NCBI GenBank assembly: GCA_019339365.1
Contig: CP079859.1
Location: 930,001 to 994,000, forward strand
From: Vibrio neptunius
GTDB lineage: Bacteria; Pseudomonadota; Gammaproteobacteria; Enterobacterales; Vibrionaceae
DNA: 64,000 nucleotides
Direction of reading: 5' to 3'
Under the pieces are notes generated by a model, which saw only the letters and a list, made by a program, of their open reading frames with translations, was not told the DNA's origin and did not search any database. Shown piece after piece: positions 18,492-27,099 of this stretch. The position numbers and the translations under genes were made by a program. Within the stretch, counting starts at the first letter, position 1. The number at the start of each line of letters is the position of its first letter.

Positions 18492-18833
18492 GTGAGCGAA
18501 CTAAATATCCCACTAACATTTTCAGATGCAGCGGCACAACGTGTCGGCGCGCTAATCGCTGAAGAAGAAAATCCAAACCTGAAGTTGCGTGTTTACATTA
18601 CGGGTGGGGGCTGCAGCGGCTTTCAGTATGGCTTCACATTCGATGAGAGTGTCAATGACGGCGATACCACGATTGTAAATAGCGGCGTCACGCTTGTGGT
18701 TGACCCAATGAGCTTACAGTATCTTGTTGGTGGTCAAGTAGATTATACCGAGGGGTTGGAAGGTTCACGTTTCTTTGTTAGTAACCCTAATGCGACAACA
18801 ACTTGTGGCTGTGGCGCTTCATTCAGTGTCTAA
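18492..18833 (+). CDS. erpA: Iron-sulfur cluster insertion protein ErpA
   Basis: A-type carrier that delivers [4Fe-4S] clusters to apoproteins such as IspG/IspH. 113 residues, usual length. The three ligand cysteines are present: GGGCSGFQ near residue 41 and the C-terminal TTCGCGASF pair. Start chosen at GTG 18492, with GAGAGG at 18481-18486, because [10 protein letters not shown] matches the family N-terminus; an upstream in-frame start at 18477 is less likely. A terminator follows 20 bp after the stop. Confidence 0.95.
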   Translation: MSELNIPLTFSDAAAQRVGALIAEEENPNLKLRVYITGGGCSGFQYGFTFDESVNDGDTTIVNSGVTLVVDPMSLQYLVGGQVDYTEGLEGSRFFVSNPNATTTCGCGASFSV

Positions 18834-18853
18834 ATCAAAAGCCTTATTTGAAG

Positions 18854-18880
18854 AGCTGCGCTAAGTCGCGGCTTTTTTTT
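18854..18880 (+). terminator. Rho-independent terminator of erpA
   Basis: AGCTGCG, CTAAGT loop, CGCGGCT (7 bp with one G-U pair) followed by seven T residues. Confidence 0.85.
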
Positions 18881-19015
18881 CTTCTAAATACCTATGCAAC
18901 TCGGCCAGAACTGAGACCTTGGCTGAATTACTGTCCAACTGTGTTTTATTTTTCACTGGTTAATTTATATCCTGAGCCTATAAGCGTTGGTGCTTTTACT
19001 TAGCAAAGGATTGTT

Positions 19016-20095
19016 ATGGGCAGATTTTCACTATTCCGTTTTCTCACGGCCAGACCCTACATTGTTTCACTCGTCATTATTCTCATTTTATCGATTTGGC
19101 TCGGTCTTGGCACACTCAAAGCAGACGATGGTCAGCCTGAGCATCAGCAAGACGTTGTGCCATTGGCGAAAGTGGCCTTTCAGACCTTTGCTGCTCAAAA
19201 TACCCATAAATCCATCGACTTATACGGCAGAACCGCACCAGAAAAACAGGCTAAGCTCGGTGCAGAGATCGCGGGAAAAATCGTTGAGTTAAAAGTACGC
19301 AAGGGATATAGCGTCAAGCAGGGGCAAGTCATTGCTTTGATTGATAAAGGGGATTTAGAGATCCAGCTTGAGCGTGCTAAGGCCATGCTTAAAGTGCGTG
19401 AGAAAGAATACAAGGCAGCTCAGTCACTTAAAGATAAAGGATTACAAGGCGAGGTGGCTTTCAGCAATGCGCAGGCGGCCTTAGTTGAAGCCAAAGCAAT
19501 GGTAAGCAATGCCAAAATTGCTCTGAGAAATACTGCGGTCACAGCACCATTTAGCGGCATTGTCGACAGCTTGGATATCGAACTCGGTGATTTTGTTGGC
19601 GTTGGTGATCCGGTTGCAAGTTTGATTGATCTTAGTCAGGTAGTAATTGAAGCCGATGTGAGCGAACGTCATATCCAAGACCTTACGCTTAACCAGCCTG
19701 CTTTAGTCAGTTTTATTGGTGGCCAAAAAGTCGAGGGTAAGGTTCGTTATATTTCTCGGATTTCTTCAGCTTCTACCAATACTTTTCCGATAGAAATTAT
19801 TCTGCCTAATCCACAGCAAAAAATTCCTGCTGGGATCAGTGCTGAAGTCGAACTCAATCTCAAGCAGCAACTGGCAGTGAAAGTGACTCCAGCAATGTTG
19901 GCCTTGGATGAATCTGGCAACTTAGGAGTTAAAACGCTTATTGAAGAAAGAGTGCACTTTATTCCGATTCAGCTAGTCAAAGCGGAGCAAGACGGCGTAT
20001 GGCTAACAGGGTTGGGTGAGCAGGTCAGTATTATCACCACTGGGCAAGGCTTTGTGCGAGACGGCGATCCAGTGATCGCTGTCGAGCAGCAATAG
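19016..20095 (+). CDS. RND efflux periplasmic adaptor (membrane fusion protein)
   Basis: HlyD/AcrA-type adaptor, 359 residues, linking an inner-membrane RND pump to an outer-membrane TolC channel. One N-terminal membrane anchor (about 13-33) instead of a lipobox. A lipoyl half-motif AKLGAEIAGKIVELKVRKG lies near 80, a short coiled-coil hairpin at about 115-155, and the second lipoyl half near GIVDSLDIELGDFV. Start ATG 19016 has AGGA upstream. The pump gene follows 12 bp downstream. Position next to erpA matches the vexEF pair of V. cholerae as I recall it, so a VexE-like role is possible, but I have not assigned the symbol. Confidence 0.9.
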   Translation: MGRFSLFRFLTARPYIVSLVIILILSIWLGLGTLKADDGQPEHQQDVVPLAKVAFQTFAAQNTHKSIDLYGRTAPEKQAKLGAEIAGKIVELKVRKGYSVKQGQVIALIDKGDLEIQLERAKAMLKVREKEYKAAQSLKDKGLQGEVAFSNAQAALVEAKAMVSNAKIALRNTAVTAPFSGIVDSLDIELGDFVGVGDPVASLIDLSQVVIEADVSERHIQDLTLNQPALVSFIGGQKVEGKVRYISRISSASTNTFPIEIILPNPQQKIPAGISAEVELNLKQQLAVKVTPAMLALDESGNLGVKTLIEERVHFIPIQLVKAEQDGVWLTGLGEQVSIITTGQGFVRDGDPVIAVEQQ

Positions 20096-20107
20096 TAAGG
20101 AGTCATT

Positions 20108-23100
20108 ATGTACGCCTTAATTGATGCGGCCTTATCTCGCACCCGTACCATGCTGGTGTTATTGGTTTTCGTTTTGATAGCTGGTGTGATGACGTACCTG
20201 ACGGTACCGAAAGAATCCAGCCCAGATATCACCATTCCGATCATTTATGTATCCGTGGGGCATCAGGGTATTTCACCGACTGATGCTGAACGTCTCTTGG
20301 TTCGCCCAATCGAGCAAGAGTTGCGCTCGATTGAAGGGGTCAAGGAGATGACCTCAACCGCTTCCGAAGGGCATGCTTCCGTACAATTGGAGTTTAGTGT
20401 TGGTGTGGATCTGAATAAAGCCATGGCGGATGTGCGAGAAGCGGTGGATTTAGCCAAGCCCAAATTACCGGAAGACAGTGATGAGCCGACGGTCAATGAG
20501 GTAACGTTCGCTTCAGAAGAGCCGGCTTTGACGGTGGTTTTGTATGGTACGGTGCCCGAGCGCACCATAGTGCAAATAGCCCGTCAACTCCGAGATAAGC
20601 TGGAGAGTTTCCGACAGATCTTAGAAGTCGATATCGCTGGTGATAGGGAAGACATAGTTGAGATCATTGTTGACCCTTTATTAATGGAGAGCTATGGATT
20701 AGATCAAGCGGATATCTATAATCTTATTGCGCTCAATAACCGAGTTGTGGCGGCAGGTTTCGTTGACACTGGTTATGGTCGTTTCTCCGTCAAAGTCCCA
20801 TCCGTATTTGATTCGTTGAAAGATGTTCTAGAGTTACCAGTTAAGGTAGACGGGAAACAAGTGATCACTTTCGGTGATGTCGCAACGGTTCGCAGAGCGT
20901 TTCGCGATCCTGAAAGTTACGCGCGTCTTGACGGCGAATCTGCGATTGTTCTGGATGTGAAAAAGCGAGCGGGCGAAAACATTATTGAGACTGTTGCTTT
21001 GATCAAGCAGGTCATGGAAGAAGGCCAAAAACGCGTCGACTGGCCGAATAACTTACAGGTGAAGTACACTTGGGATCAGTCGAAAGACGTCAAAATGATG
21101 CTCAATGACCTGCAAAACAACATTCTGTCAGCGATCATTCTGGTTGTTGTAGTGATCATCGCCATTTTGGGTGTCCGAACGGCCTTATTAGTGGGGGTGT
21201 CCATTCCCGGCTCGTTTCTTACCGGGTTATTGGTTCTTTCTGTGTTTGGTTTGACGGTCAACATTGTGGTGTTGTTCTCGTTGATCATGGCGGTCGGTAT
21301 GCTGGTGGATGGCGCGATTGTTGTGACGGAGTTTGCTGATCGTCGTATGCAAGAAGGAACGCCGCGCCGAGATGCATACCGGGATGCCGCCAAACGTATG
21401 GCCTGGCCTATTACAGCGTCTACCGCGACAACCTTAGCGGCATTTGCTCCGTTATTATTTTGGCCAGATATTACCGGCGAGTTTATGAAATACCTGCCTT
21501 TGACCCTGATTGCCACATTGGCAGCGTCATTGGCAATGGCATTGTTGTTTGTCCCTGTGCTAGGTGGCTTGATTGGCAAGCCGCAACATGTCACTCAACA
21601 GCAACGTGAGAAAATGGTTGCTCTGCATGATGGTGACTTTTCTAAGGCGACTGGGCTCACTAAACTCTATCTTGAAACACTTAACATCGCTTTACGCCAT
21701 CCACTAAAGATTCTGTTAAGCGCGATTTTACTTGCTGTGGGAGTCGGTTTCACCTATGCCAAAGCGGGTTTAGGTGCAGAGTTTTTTCCTGAAGTGGACC
21801 CGCCATTCTTTACTGTCAAAGTACGTTCTTATGGCGATCTGTCTATCAATGAAAAAGACGTCATCATGCGTGATATCGAGTCTGTCATGCTCGGTCATGA
21901 TGAATTTGAAAGCGTTTATACCAAAACGGGTGGTGACGATGAAATCGGCCAGATTCAGATCACGCCAGTGGATTGGCAATATCGCCGTAAAGTGAAAACC
22001 ATTATTGATGAATTAAAGCAAACGACCGACCAATACGCTGGGGTAGAAATCGAGTACAAGTTCCCAGATGCGGGGCCGCCTGTGGAGCATGATCTGGTGA
22101 TTGAAATGTCGACGCGCATTCCGGGAGAGCTAGACCGTGCGGCTAAAATGGTTCGTCACTGGGCAGATGCATACCCTGCTTTCACCAATATTAGTGATAC
22201 CTCGAGTAAAGAAGGCATCGACTGGCAGATAGACATCCGCCGTGATGATGCCTCCCGCTTTCTCGCTGATGCGACATTAGTCGGCAATACAGTTCAGTTT
22301 GTCACTAATGGCCTCAAACTTGGGGACTACTTACCAGACGATGCCACTGAAGAGGTCGATATTCTGGTTCGTTACCCAGAAGATAAGCGTGATATTGGCC
22401 GTTTCGATCAGCTTAAAGTCAAAACCGCCGCGGGTATGGTTCCTATCACCAACTTTGCCAGCATTGTTCCTGATCATAAGCAAGACACGATACGGCGTAT
22501 AGACGGGCATAGAGTGATCAATATTTTTGCCGACATGAAAGAAGGCTACAACTTAGCGTTGGAGCTGCCTAACGTTGAACAAGCACTTGCCGATCTGAAC
22601 CTGCCAGATGGGGTCGAGTTTAAGATTCGTGGCCAGAATGAAGAACAGGAAAACTCCTCCGCTTTTTTACAGAAGGCATTTTTGATCGCTTTAGTAGTGA
22701 TGGCGTTAATCTTGATCACCCAGTTTAATAGCTTCTATCAAGCATTTTTAATCCTCAGTGCTGTGCTGTTCTCCACCGTGGGCGTTTTTGTTGGCTTACT
22801 TATCTTCCAAAAGCCATTTGGCGTTATCATGTCAGGGATTGGGGTGATTGCTTTGGCGGGCATTGTGGTGAATAACAACATCGTTTTGATTGATACCTAC
22901 AATCAACTTCTCAAGCGCGGTATGGATAAGCGAGATGCGATTTTAAGGACAGGGATGCAGCGTTTGCGTCCAGTTCTGCTAACCACAGTGACGACAATTC
23001 TAGGTCTTCTACCTATGGTATTGGAGATGAATATCGACTTGATTAATCAGAAAGTTGAGTTCGGTGCGCCAAGCACTCAGTGGTGGTCGCAATTGGCAAC

Positions 23101-23221
23101 CGCCGTTGCTGGAGGGCTAGCGTTTGCAACGGTATTAACTTTGGTGTTGACGCCATGCTTGTTGATGTTGGGTCGGCAGCACAAGGTTGAAGAAAACGCG
23201 AATATCATTGTAGAAGATTAA
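20108..23221 (+). CDS. RND multidrug efflux pump (AcrB/HAE family)
   Basis: Twelve-span inner-membrane transporter, 1037 residues. N-terminal membrane helix at 13-33, two large periplasmic loops, and membrane blocks at about 335-480, 530-550 and 865-1020. In membrane helix 4 the motif reads GMLVDGAIVVTEF, where AcrB has two adjacent Asp residues; here the second is Gly. In helix 10 the sequence is GIVVNNNIVLIDTY, with Asn where AcrB has the relay Lys. This suggests different ion coupling; V. cholerae VexEF is reported Na+-stimulated. RBS AAGGAG precedes ATG 20108. Co-transcribed with the adaptor; no TolC gene is adjacent. Confidence 0.92.
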   Translation: MYALIDAALSRTRTMLVLLVFVLIAGVMTYLTVPKESSPDITIPIIYVSVGHQGISPTDAERLLVRPIEQELRSIEGVKEMTSTASEGHASVQLEFSVGVDLNKAMADVREAVDLAKPKLPEDSDEPTVNEVTFASEEPALTVVLYGTVPERTIVQIARQLRDKLESFRQILEVDIAGDREDIVEIIVDPLLMESYGLDQADIYNLIALNNRVVAAGFVDTGYGRFSVKVPSVFDSLKDVLELPVKVDGKQVITFGDVATVRRAFRDPESYARLDGESAIVLDVKKRAGENIIETVALIKQVMEEGQKRVDWPNNLQVKYTWDQSKDVKMMLNDLQNNILSAIILVVVVIIAILGVRTALLVGVSIPGSFLTGLLVLSVFGLTVNIVVLFSLIMAVGMLVDGAIVVTEFADRRMQEGTPRRDAYRDAAKRMAWPITASTATTLAAFAPLLFWPDITGEFMKYLPLTLIATLAASLAMALLFVPVLGGLIGKPQHVTQQQREKMVALHDGDFSKATGLTKLYLETLNIALRHPLKILLSAILLAVGVGFTYAKAGLGAEFFPEVDPPFFTVKVRSYGDLSINEKDVIMRDIESVMLGHDEFESVYTKTGGDDEIGQIQITPVDWQYRRKVKTIIDELKQTTDQYAGVEIEYKFPDAGPPVEHDLVIEMSTRIPGELDRAAKMVRHWADAYPAFTNISDTSSKEGIDWQIDIRRDDASRFLADATLVGNTVQFVTNGLKLGDYLPDDATEEVDILVRYPEDKRDIGRFDQLKVKTAAGMVPITNFASIVPDHKQDTIRRIDGHRVINIFADMKEGYNLALELPNVEQALADLNLPDGVEFKIRGQNEEQENSSAFLQKAFLIALVVMALILITQFNSFYQAFLILSAVLFSTVGVFVGLLIFQKPFGVIMSGIGVIALAGIVVNNNIVLIDTYNQLLKRGMDKRDAILRTGMQRLRPVLLTTVTTILGLLPMVLEMNIDLINQKVEFGAPSTQWWSQLATAVAGGLAFATVLTLVLTPCLLMLGRQHKVEENANIIVED

Positions 23222-23247
23222 AAAAGCCCGCAGTAGCGGGCTTTTTC
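23221..23247. terminator. Bidirectional terminator between RND pump and M23 peptidase genes
   Basis: AAAAAGCCCGC, AGTA loop, GCGGGCTTTTT: perfect 11-bp stem with T-runs on both strands, between convergent genes. Confidence 0.92.
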
Positions 23248-23257
23248 TTAAAACAGT

Positions 23258-24544
23258 TTAACGAGTCGCGAGCAGTTCACCGTAGCGATCAAGTTTTTCT
23301 AGCCTTAACTTGGCGTTGGCGATAAAGGTGGCTTTATCTTTACCAGTTAATGACTTAGATTGTGGAAGTTTAACGGTTCTTGGGTTCTTGTGAACACCAT
23401 TGACTAGGAACTCATAATGCAGGTGAGGGCCAGTCACTCGTCCTGTTCCGCCCAAAGTACCAATAGTTTGGCCTTGTTTGACACGCTGACCGGTTTTCAC
23501 CGTTCGCTTAGTTAAGTGCAAGTACTTGGTGATGTAAGTATTGCTGTGTTTGATGAATACGTAATTACCATTGAACTGGTTGTAGCTGGATTTTTGCACG
23601 ATACCATCACCAGCGGCCCAAATTGGTGTTCCTACAGGGGCTGCGTAATCTGTTCCTCTGTGTGCACGTACTTTTCCTGTCACTGGGTGGCGACGGCGAG
23701 GATTAAAGTTGGAAGAAACACGACGGAAATCCAGTGGCGAACGCAAGAAGGCTTTCTTCATCGCACGACCATTTTCATCGTAGTAGTTGCCATTCTTATC
23801 ATTGATAATCGCTTTGAAGGTGTCGCCTTGGTTGGTAAAAATTGCTGCGATAATCTTACCACGTCCAACCACTTCTCCCTCTACCACGCGTTCCTGATAC
23901 AGGATCTCAAAATGATCGCCTTTACGGATGTCGAGCGCGAAATCAATGTCCCAGCCAAAAATACCCGCCAACTCCATAATCTGATTGGCAGTGAGGCCTG
24001 CACCAACTCCCGCGTTCCAGAAATTGGACGTGATGTCTGCTTCTGCATAGTTGTATTGGTAAGAGACTTCTTTTTTATTGAGTTGCGAAGTAAATCCAGT
24101 CTCAGAGCGGGTAATTAAAAAGGTTTCGTAAGCATTGAGCTGACGCTTTATCTGGACCAGTTGATCATCTGTGTCGAAACCGAACTGAAAGGAGTCGCCA
24201 GGACGGACTCGTGTCAGCTGCTGCTTAATTTCTTTGCTGGTTGTGGTCAGATCATACAGTAGGCGGGAGGAGAGACCAGCTCGTTGAAAAAGCAGAGCCA
24301 TGCTGTCACCAGAACCTATGGTGTGTTTCTCCCAGCGCAGTGAGGCCGCTGTGTTTTCTGAATCAGAAGACATCAACGCCTCAGCATCGATTGCGATAGG
24401 GTAGTGTTCACCAACCTCATAAAGCTTCTCATCCGGTCTGAGATCTTGAGGTGATGGCAGAAAAAGTGCGATGACAATCAGTGCACTAAATAAGGTGATA
24501 CAGGCTCGGTGCATCCATGGAAGTCGAGCAAAAATAGACAACAT
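23258..24544 (-). CDS. M23 murein DD-endopeptidase (ShyC/MepM-like)
   Basis: Zinc peptidase that cuts peptidoglycan cross-links to allow wall growth. 428 residues: N-terminal membrane segment at about 14-32, LysM-like/OapA-type region at about 70-125, and LytM (M23) domain at about 285-390. Zinc ligands are visible in AHRGTDYAAP (His, Asp) and in GPHLHYEF (His-x-His). Vibrios have several Shy-family endopeptidases and this is one of the membrane-anchored kind; which one I cannot settle. It is divergent from tyrS with 128 bp between starts. Confidence 0.9.
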   Translation of the reverse strand: MLSIFARLPWMHRACITLFSALIVIALFLPSPQDLRPDEKLYEVGEHYPIAIDAEALMSSDSENTAASLRWEKHTIGSGDSMALLFQRAGLSSRLLYDLTTTSKEIKQQLTRVRPGDSFQFGFDTDDQLVQIKRQLNAYETFLITRSETGFTSQLNKKEVSYQYNYAEADITSNFWNAGVGAGLTANQIMELAGIFGWDIDFALDIRKGDHFEILYQERVVEGEVVGRGKIIAAIFTNQGDTFKAIINDKNGNYYDENGRAMKKAFLRSPLDFRRVSSNFNPRRRHPVTGKVRAHRGTDYAAPVGTPIWAAGDGIVQKSSYNQFNGNYVFIKHSNTYITKYLHLTKRTVKTGQRVKQGQTIGTLGGTGRVTGPHLHYEFLVNGVHKNPRTVKLPQSKSLTGKDKATFIANAKLRLEKLDRYGELLATR

Positions 24545-24672
24545 TTATGTTCGTTCTAAAAAATTCAGTAAAAATAGCTAGCTGTTTAGTCTAACTGGTT
24601 TCAAAAAGCATCGCTATTCAAGTAAGATGGGAAATTACCAAATTTTTGCCAAATCTGTGGGAGTGAACAAGA

Positions 24673-25860
24673 ATGGCGAGCATTGAAGCTGCACTGGCCG
24701 AGATTAAACGCGGCGTTGAAGAGCTAATTCCAGAAGAAGAGCTGATTGAAAAGCTGAAAGAGAATCGTCCTCTACGTATTAAGTTGGGTGCTGATCCAAC
24801 CGCTCCAGACATTCACCTGGGTCACACGGTTATTTTCAATAAGCTACGCTTGTTCCAAGAGCTTGGCCATGAAGTGACGTTCCTTATCGGTGATTTCACC
24901 GCTATGGTCGGTGACCCAACGGGTAAGAACAGTACTCGCCCACCACTGAGCCGTGAAGATGTACTTCGAAATGCCGAAACTTACAAGGAACAGGTGTTTA
25001 AGATCCTTGATCCTGCGAAAACTAAGATTCAGTTCAACTCGGAATGGCTATCTGAACTAGGCGCAGAAGGCATGATCCGTCTTGCAGCGAACCAAACGGT
25101 TGCTCGCATGCTTGAACGTGATGACTTTAAAAAGCGTTACGCAGGCGGTCAGCCAATCGCTATCCATGAGTTTATGTACCCATTGCTGCAAGGTTGGGAC
25201 TCCGTTGCGATGGAAACTGACGTTGAGCTAGGTGGTACCGATCAGAAGTTTAACCTGCTGATGGGCCGCGAGTTGCAAAAATCGAATGGTCAGAAGCCAC
25301 AGGCGGTACTAATGATGCCACTTCTTGTTGGTTTGGACGGCGAGAAGAAAATGTCGAAGTCTGCTAACAACTACATCGGTATCAGTGAAGCACCAAGTGA
25401 AATGTTCGGTAAGATCATGTCAATCTCAGACGATTTGATGTGGAGTTACTACGAACTGCTGTCGTTCCGTCCTTTGGAAGAAATCGAACAGTTTAAAGCA
25501 AGTATTGCTGAAGGTAAGAACCCACGTGACATTAAAGTCTTGCTAGCAAAAGAGATCATTGCTCGCTTCCATAGCGAAGCGGATGCAGACTCAGCCGAGC
25601 AAGAGTTCGTGAATCGTTTTGCTAAGAATCAAATTCCAGATGAAATGCCAGAGTTTGAATTTGATGCAGGCCTTCCGGTTAGCAACCTTCTGAAAGAAGC
25701 TGGCCTATGTGCGTCGACCTCTGAAGCGATGCGTATGGTCAAGCAAGGTGCTGCGAAGATTGATAGTGAGAAAGTCGCCGATTCTAAGTTTGCGCCGCAA
25801 GCAGGTACGTACGTATTCCAAGTTGGTAAACGTAAATTTGCTCGTATTACGATTAAGTAA
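24673..25860 (+). CDS. tyrS: Tyrosyl-tRNA synthetase TyrS
   Basis: Charges tRNA-Tyr. 395 residues, the shorter TyrRS form found in Vibrio and Haemophilus. Class I signature HLGH at 48-51 and KMSKS at 226-230. An S4 RNA-binding domain covers about 330-395. Start ATG 24673 follows GGGAG with about 9-base spacing. A terminator follows at 25883, so it is probably monocistronic. Confidence 0.96.
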   Translation: MASIEAALAEIKRGVEELIPEEELIEKLKENRPLRIKLGADPTAPDIHLGHTVIFNKLRLFQELGHEVTFLIGDFTAMVGDPTGKNSTRPPLSREDVLRNAETYKEQVFKILDPAKTKIQFNSEWLSELGAEGMIRLAANQTVARMLERDDFKKRYAGGQPIAIHEFMYPLLQGWDSVAMETDVELGGTDQKFNLLMGRELQKSNGQKPQAVLMMPLLVGLDGEKKMSKSANNYIGISEAPSEMFGKIMSISDDLMWSYYELLSFRPLEEIEQFKASIAEGKNPRDIKVLLAKEIIARFHSEADADSAEQEFVNRFAKNQIPDEMPEFEFDAGLPVSNLLKEAGLCASTSEAMRMVKQGAAKIDSEKVADSKFAPQAGTYVFQVGKRKFARITIK

Positions 25861-25882
25861 GCGTCTGCTGAACATCAATAAC

Positions 25883-25908
25883 AAAAAGCGCCTCAATGGC
25901 GCTTTTTT
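25883..25908 (+). terminator. Rho-independent terminator of tyrS
   Basis: AAAAAGCGCC, TCAAT loop, GGCGCTTTTTT. It isolates the downstream mgtE leader from tyrS transcription. Confidence 0.9.
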
Positions 25909-25984
25909 AATACGAGAAATTTGGTCAATAGTCTGAGATTTTTTCATTAAATTGACTGTAAAAAAGCCTGCGCTTTGTTATCAT

Positions 25985-26253
25985 GCTCGCGCTGCCAAAC
26001 TGGCAGTTCATTCGGAGATTTTTATGAACAATACCGACCATCCTCCTAGTATGAAGGGAGAAAAATAAACCGCTTCGGTATTGGCGATCTTCGTCTCTGC
26101 CTAAGTGGCAGAGTGTCTCTTTTCTTGAGTAATCTCAGATTTTTCTCCTTCCTATCTAGTATTCAGTTACAGACTCATACTCAGTATGCGTTAGGCTTGT
26201 TGTGCTTGCTGTAACTGGATGGTCGTTACCTACTGCCAATCGGGAGATTCGCC
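25985..26253 (+). promoter_or_regulatory. Structured mgtE leader, candidate Mg2+-responsive switch
   Basis: About 270 bases with many nested pairings. Hairpin CTGCCA-AAC-TGGCAG (25992-26006) sits just before the mini-ORF ribosome-binding site. Stem S1: 26029-26037 (codons 2-5 of the mini-ORF) with 26075-26083, 9 bp perfect. Stem S2: GGAGAAAAAT 26057-26066 (last codons) with ATTTTTCTCC 26139-26148, 10 bp. S1 and S2 interleave and so compete or form a pseudoknot. Hairpin CTCTGCC-TAAGT-GGCAGAG (26095-26113) precedes a T-rich stretch. Stem CAGTTACAG/CTGTAACTG (26164-26172/26209-26217) follows. AATCTC (26131-26136) and TCTCC (26144-26148) can each pair with the mgtE ribosome-binding site GGGAGATT (26242-26249). 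The pairings are seen by eye; the switch is inference. Confidence 0.6.
26024..26068 (+). CDS. 14-codon leader peptide with Asp-His-Pro-Pro upstream of mgtE
   Basis: ATG 26024 follows GGAG (26014-26017) with 6-base spacing, a ribosome-binding site better than that of many genes here. It encodes MNNTDHPPSMKGEK and stops at TAA 26066-26068, 185 bp before mgtE. An acidic residue close to consecutive prolines at the N-terminus is the kind of sequence reported to destabilise translating ribosomes at low Mg2+ (as in E. coli mgtL). Its codons overlap both arms of competing stems, so ribosome position could choose the fold. Translation is unproven. Confidence 0.6.
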   Translation: MNNTDHPPSMKGEK

Positions 26254-27099
26254 ATGACGGTAATGAGCAATACATACATTGAAAACACCCTACATTTCTC
26301 TTCGGAAGAAATTGGGGCAGCTCGCAATGCATTTCTGCAATACGAGCAACAACAGCAGGTTCACTTGTTGACTGTGATGCCTATTGAAGAAGCGGTAGCT
26401 ATCTTGCACCACTGTTCAGTTGGCTATGTCCAGCAGTTGATTTCTGTGCTGGAAAATGAAGGCCATGACAAGCTAGCGCGCCATTACGCGCACCAATTAG
26501 GCCTGATTCATTCAGAGGTGGAAACATCCAACAGTTACCTTAGTACATCCGTATTGGGGCACGTGAAACAGCGCATTGGCTGGATCATTGCCTTGGCGTT
26601 GTTGGGTATTGTTTCTGGGTTAATCATTGCCCAGTATGAGGACACCTTGAGTCAACTGGTGTTGTTGGCGGTTTATATGCCCGTCATTGCTGCAGCTGGC
26701 GGCAACACGGGTTCTCAAGCGGCGACTTTGGTGATACGAGCTTTAGCGACAGGGGAGCTGAAAAAGCGCCAGTGGTTGGCGGTGTTTTGGAAAGAAAGTC
26801 GTGTCGCATTGTGTTTGGCTTTGGCTATCGCGCTGGTCATTGTTGGCAGGGTCATGCTGTTTAGTGATGGCGCATCAACGGGCGGCTTTGAACTCATCAA
26901 TATCGCACTGGCGATTGCAGTCGCACTGTTTATTCAGGTAACGATGTCGACAACCTTAGGCGGTTTGTTACCGATTCTCGCTCGGGCGTTCAAACTGGAC
27001 CCAGCTGTATTGGTGAGCCCAGTGTTAGCTTCGATTGTCGATATATCCGGTATGTGGATTTACTTCACCGTTGTGAATCACTTTCTAGGCATTGCCTGA
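26254..27099 (+). CDS. MgtE-type Mg2+ transporter lacking CBS domains
   Basis: 281 residues, against about 450 for standard MgtE. The N-terminal part (about 1-105) resembles a shortened MgtE N domain. The pair of CBS domains is absent. Five membrane segments follow (about 108-130, 137-165, 177-207, 214-242, 250-278). Pore hallmarks are kept: PVIAAAGGNTGSQAATLV and the C-terminal ASIVDISGMWIYF, whose Asp corresponds to the selectivity-site Asp of MgtE. Start ATG 26254 has GGGAG at 26242-26246; ATG 26263 is an alternative. Without CBS domains, protein-level Mg2+ gating of the known kind is unlikely, which makes the structured leader notable. Its 3' end overlaps convergent dacB by 22 bp. Confidence 0.87.
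   Translation: MTVMSNTYIENTLHFSSEEIGAARNAFLQYEQQQQVHLLTVMPIEEAVAILHHCSVGYVQQLISVLENEGHDKLARHYAHQLGLIHSEVETSNSYLSTSVLGHVKQRIGWIIALALLGIVSGLIIAQYEDTLSQLVLLAVYMPVIAAAGGNTGSQAATLVIRALATGELKKRQWLAVFWKESRVALCLALAIALVIVGRVMLFSDGASTGGFELINIALAIAVALFIQVTMSTTLGGLLPILARAFKLDPAVLVSPVLASIVDISGMWIYFTVVNHFLGIA

Noticed and set aside
21076..21594. 172-codon ORF antisense to the RND pump gene
   Set aside because: Shadow of the membrane-helix codons of the pump.
23516..24118. 200-codon ORF antisense to the M23 peptidase gene
   Set aside because: Composition follows from the opposite coding strand; no start signal and no domain.
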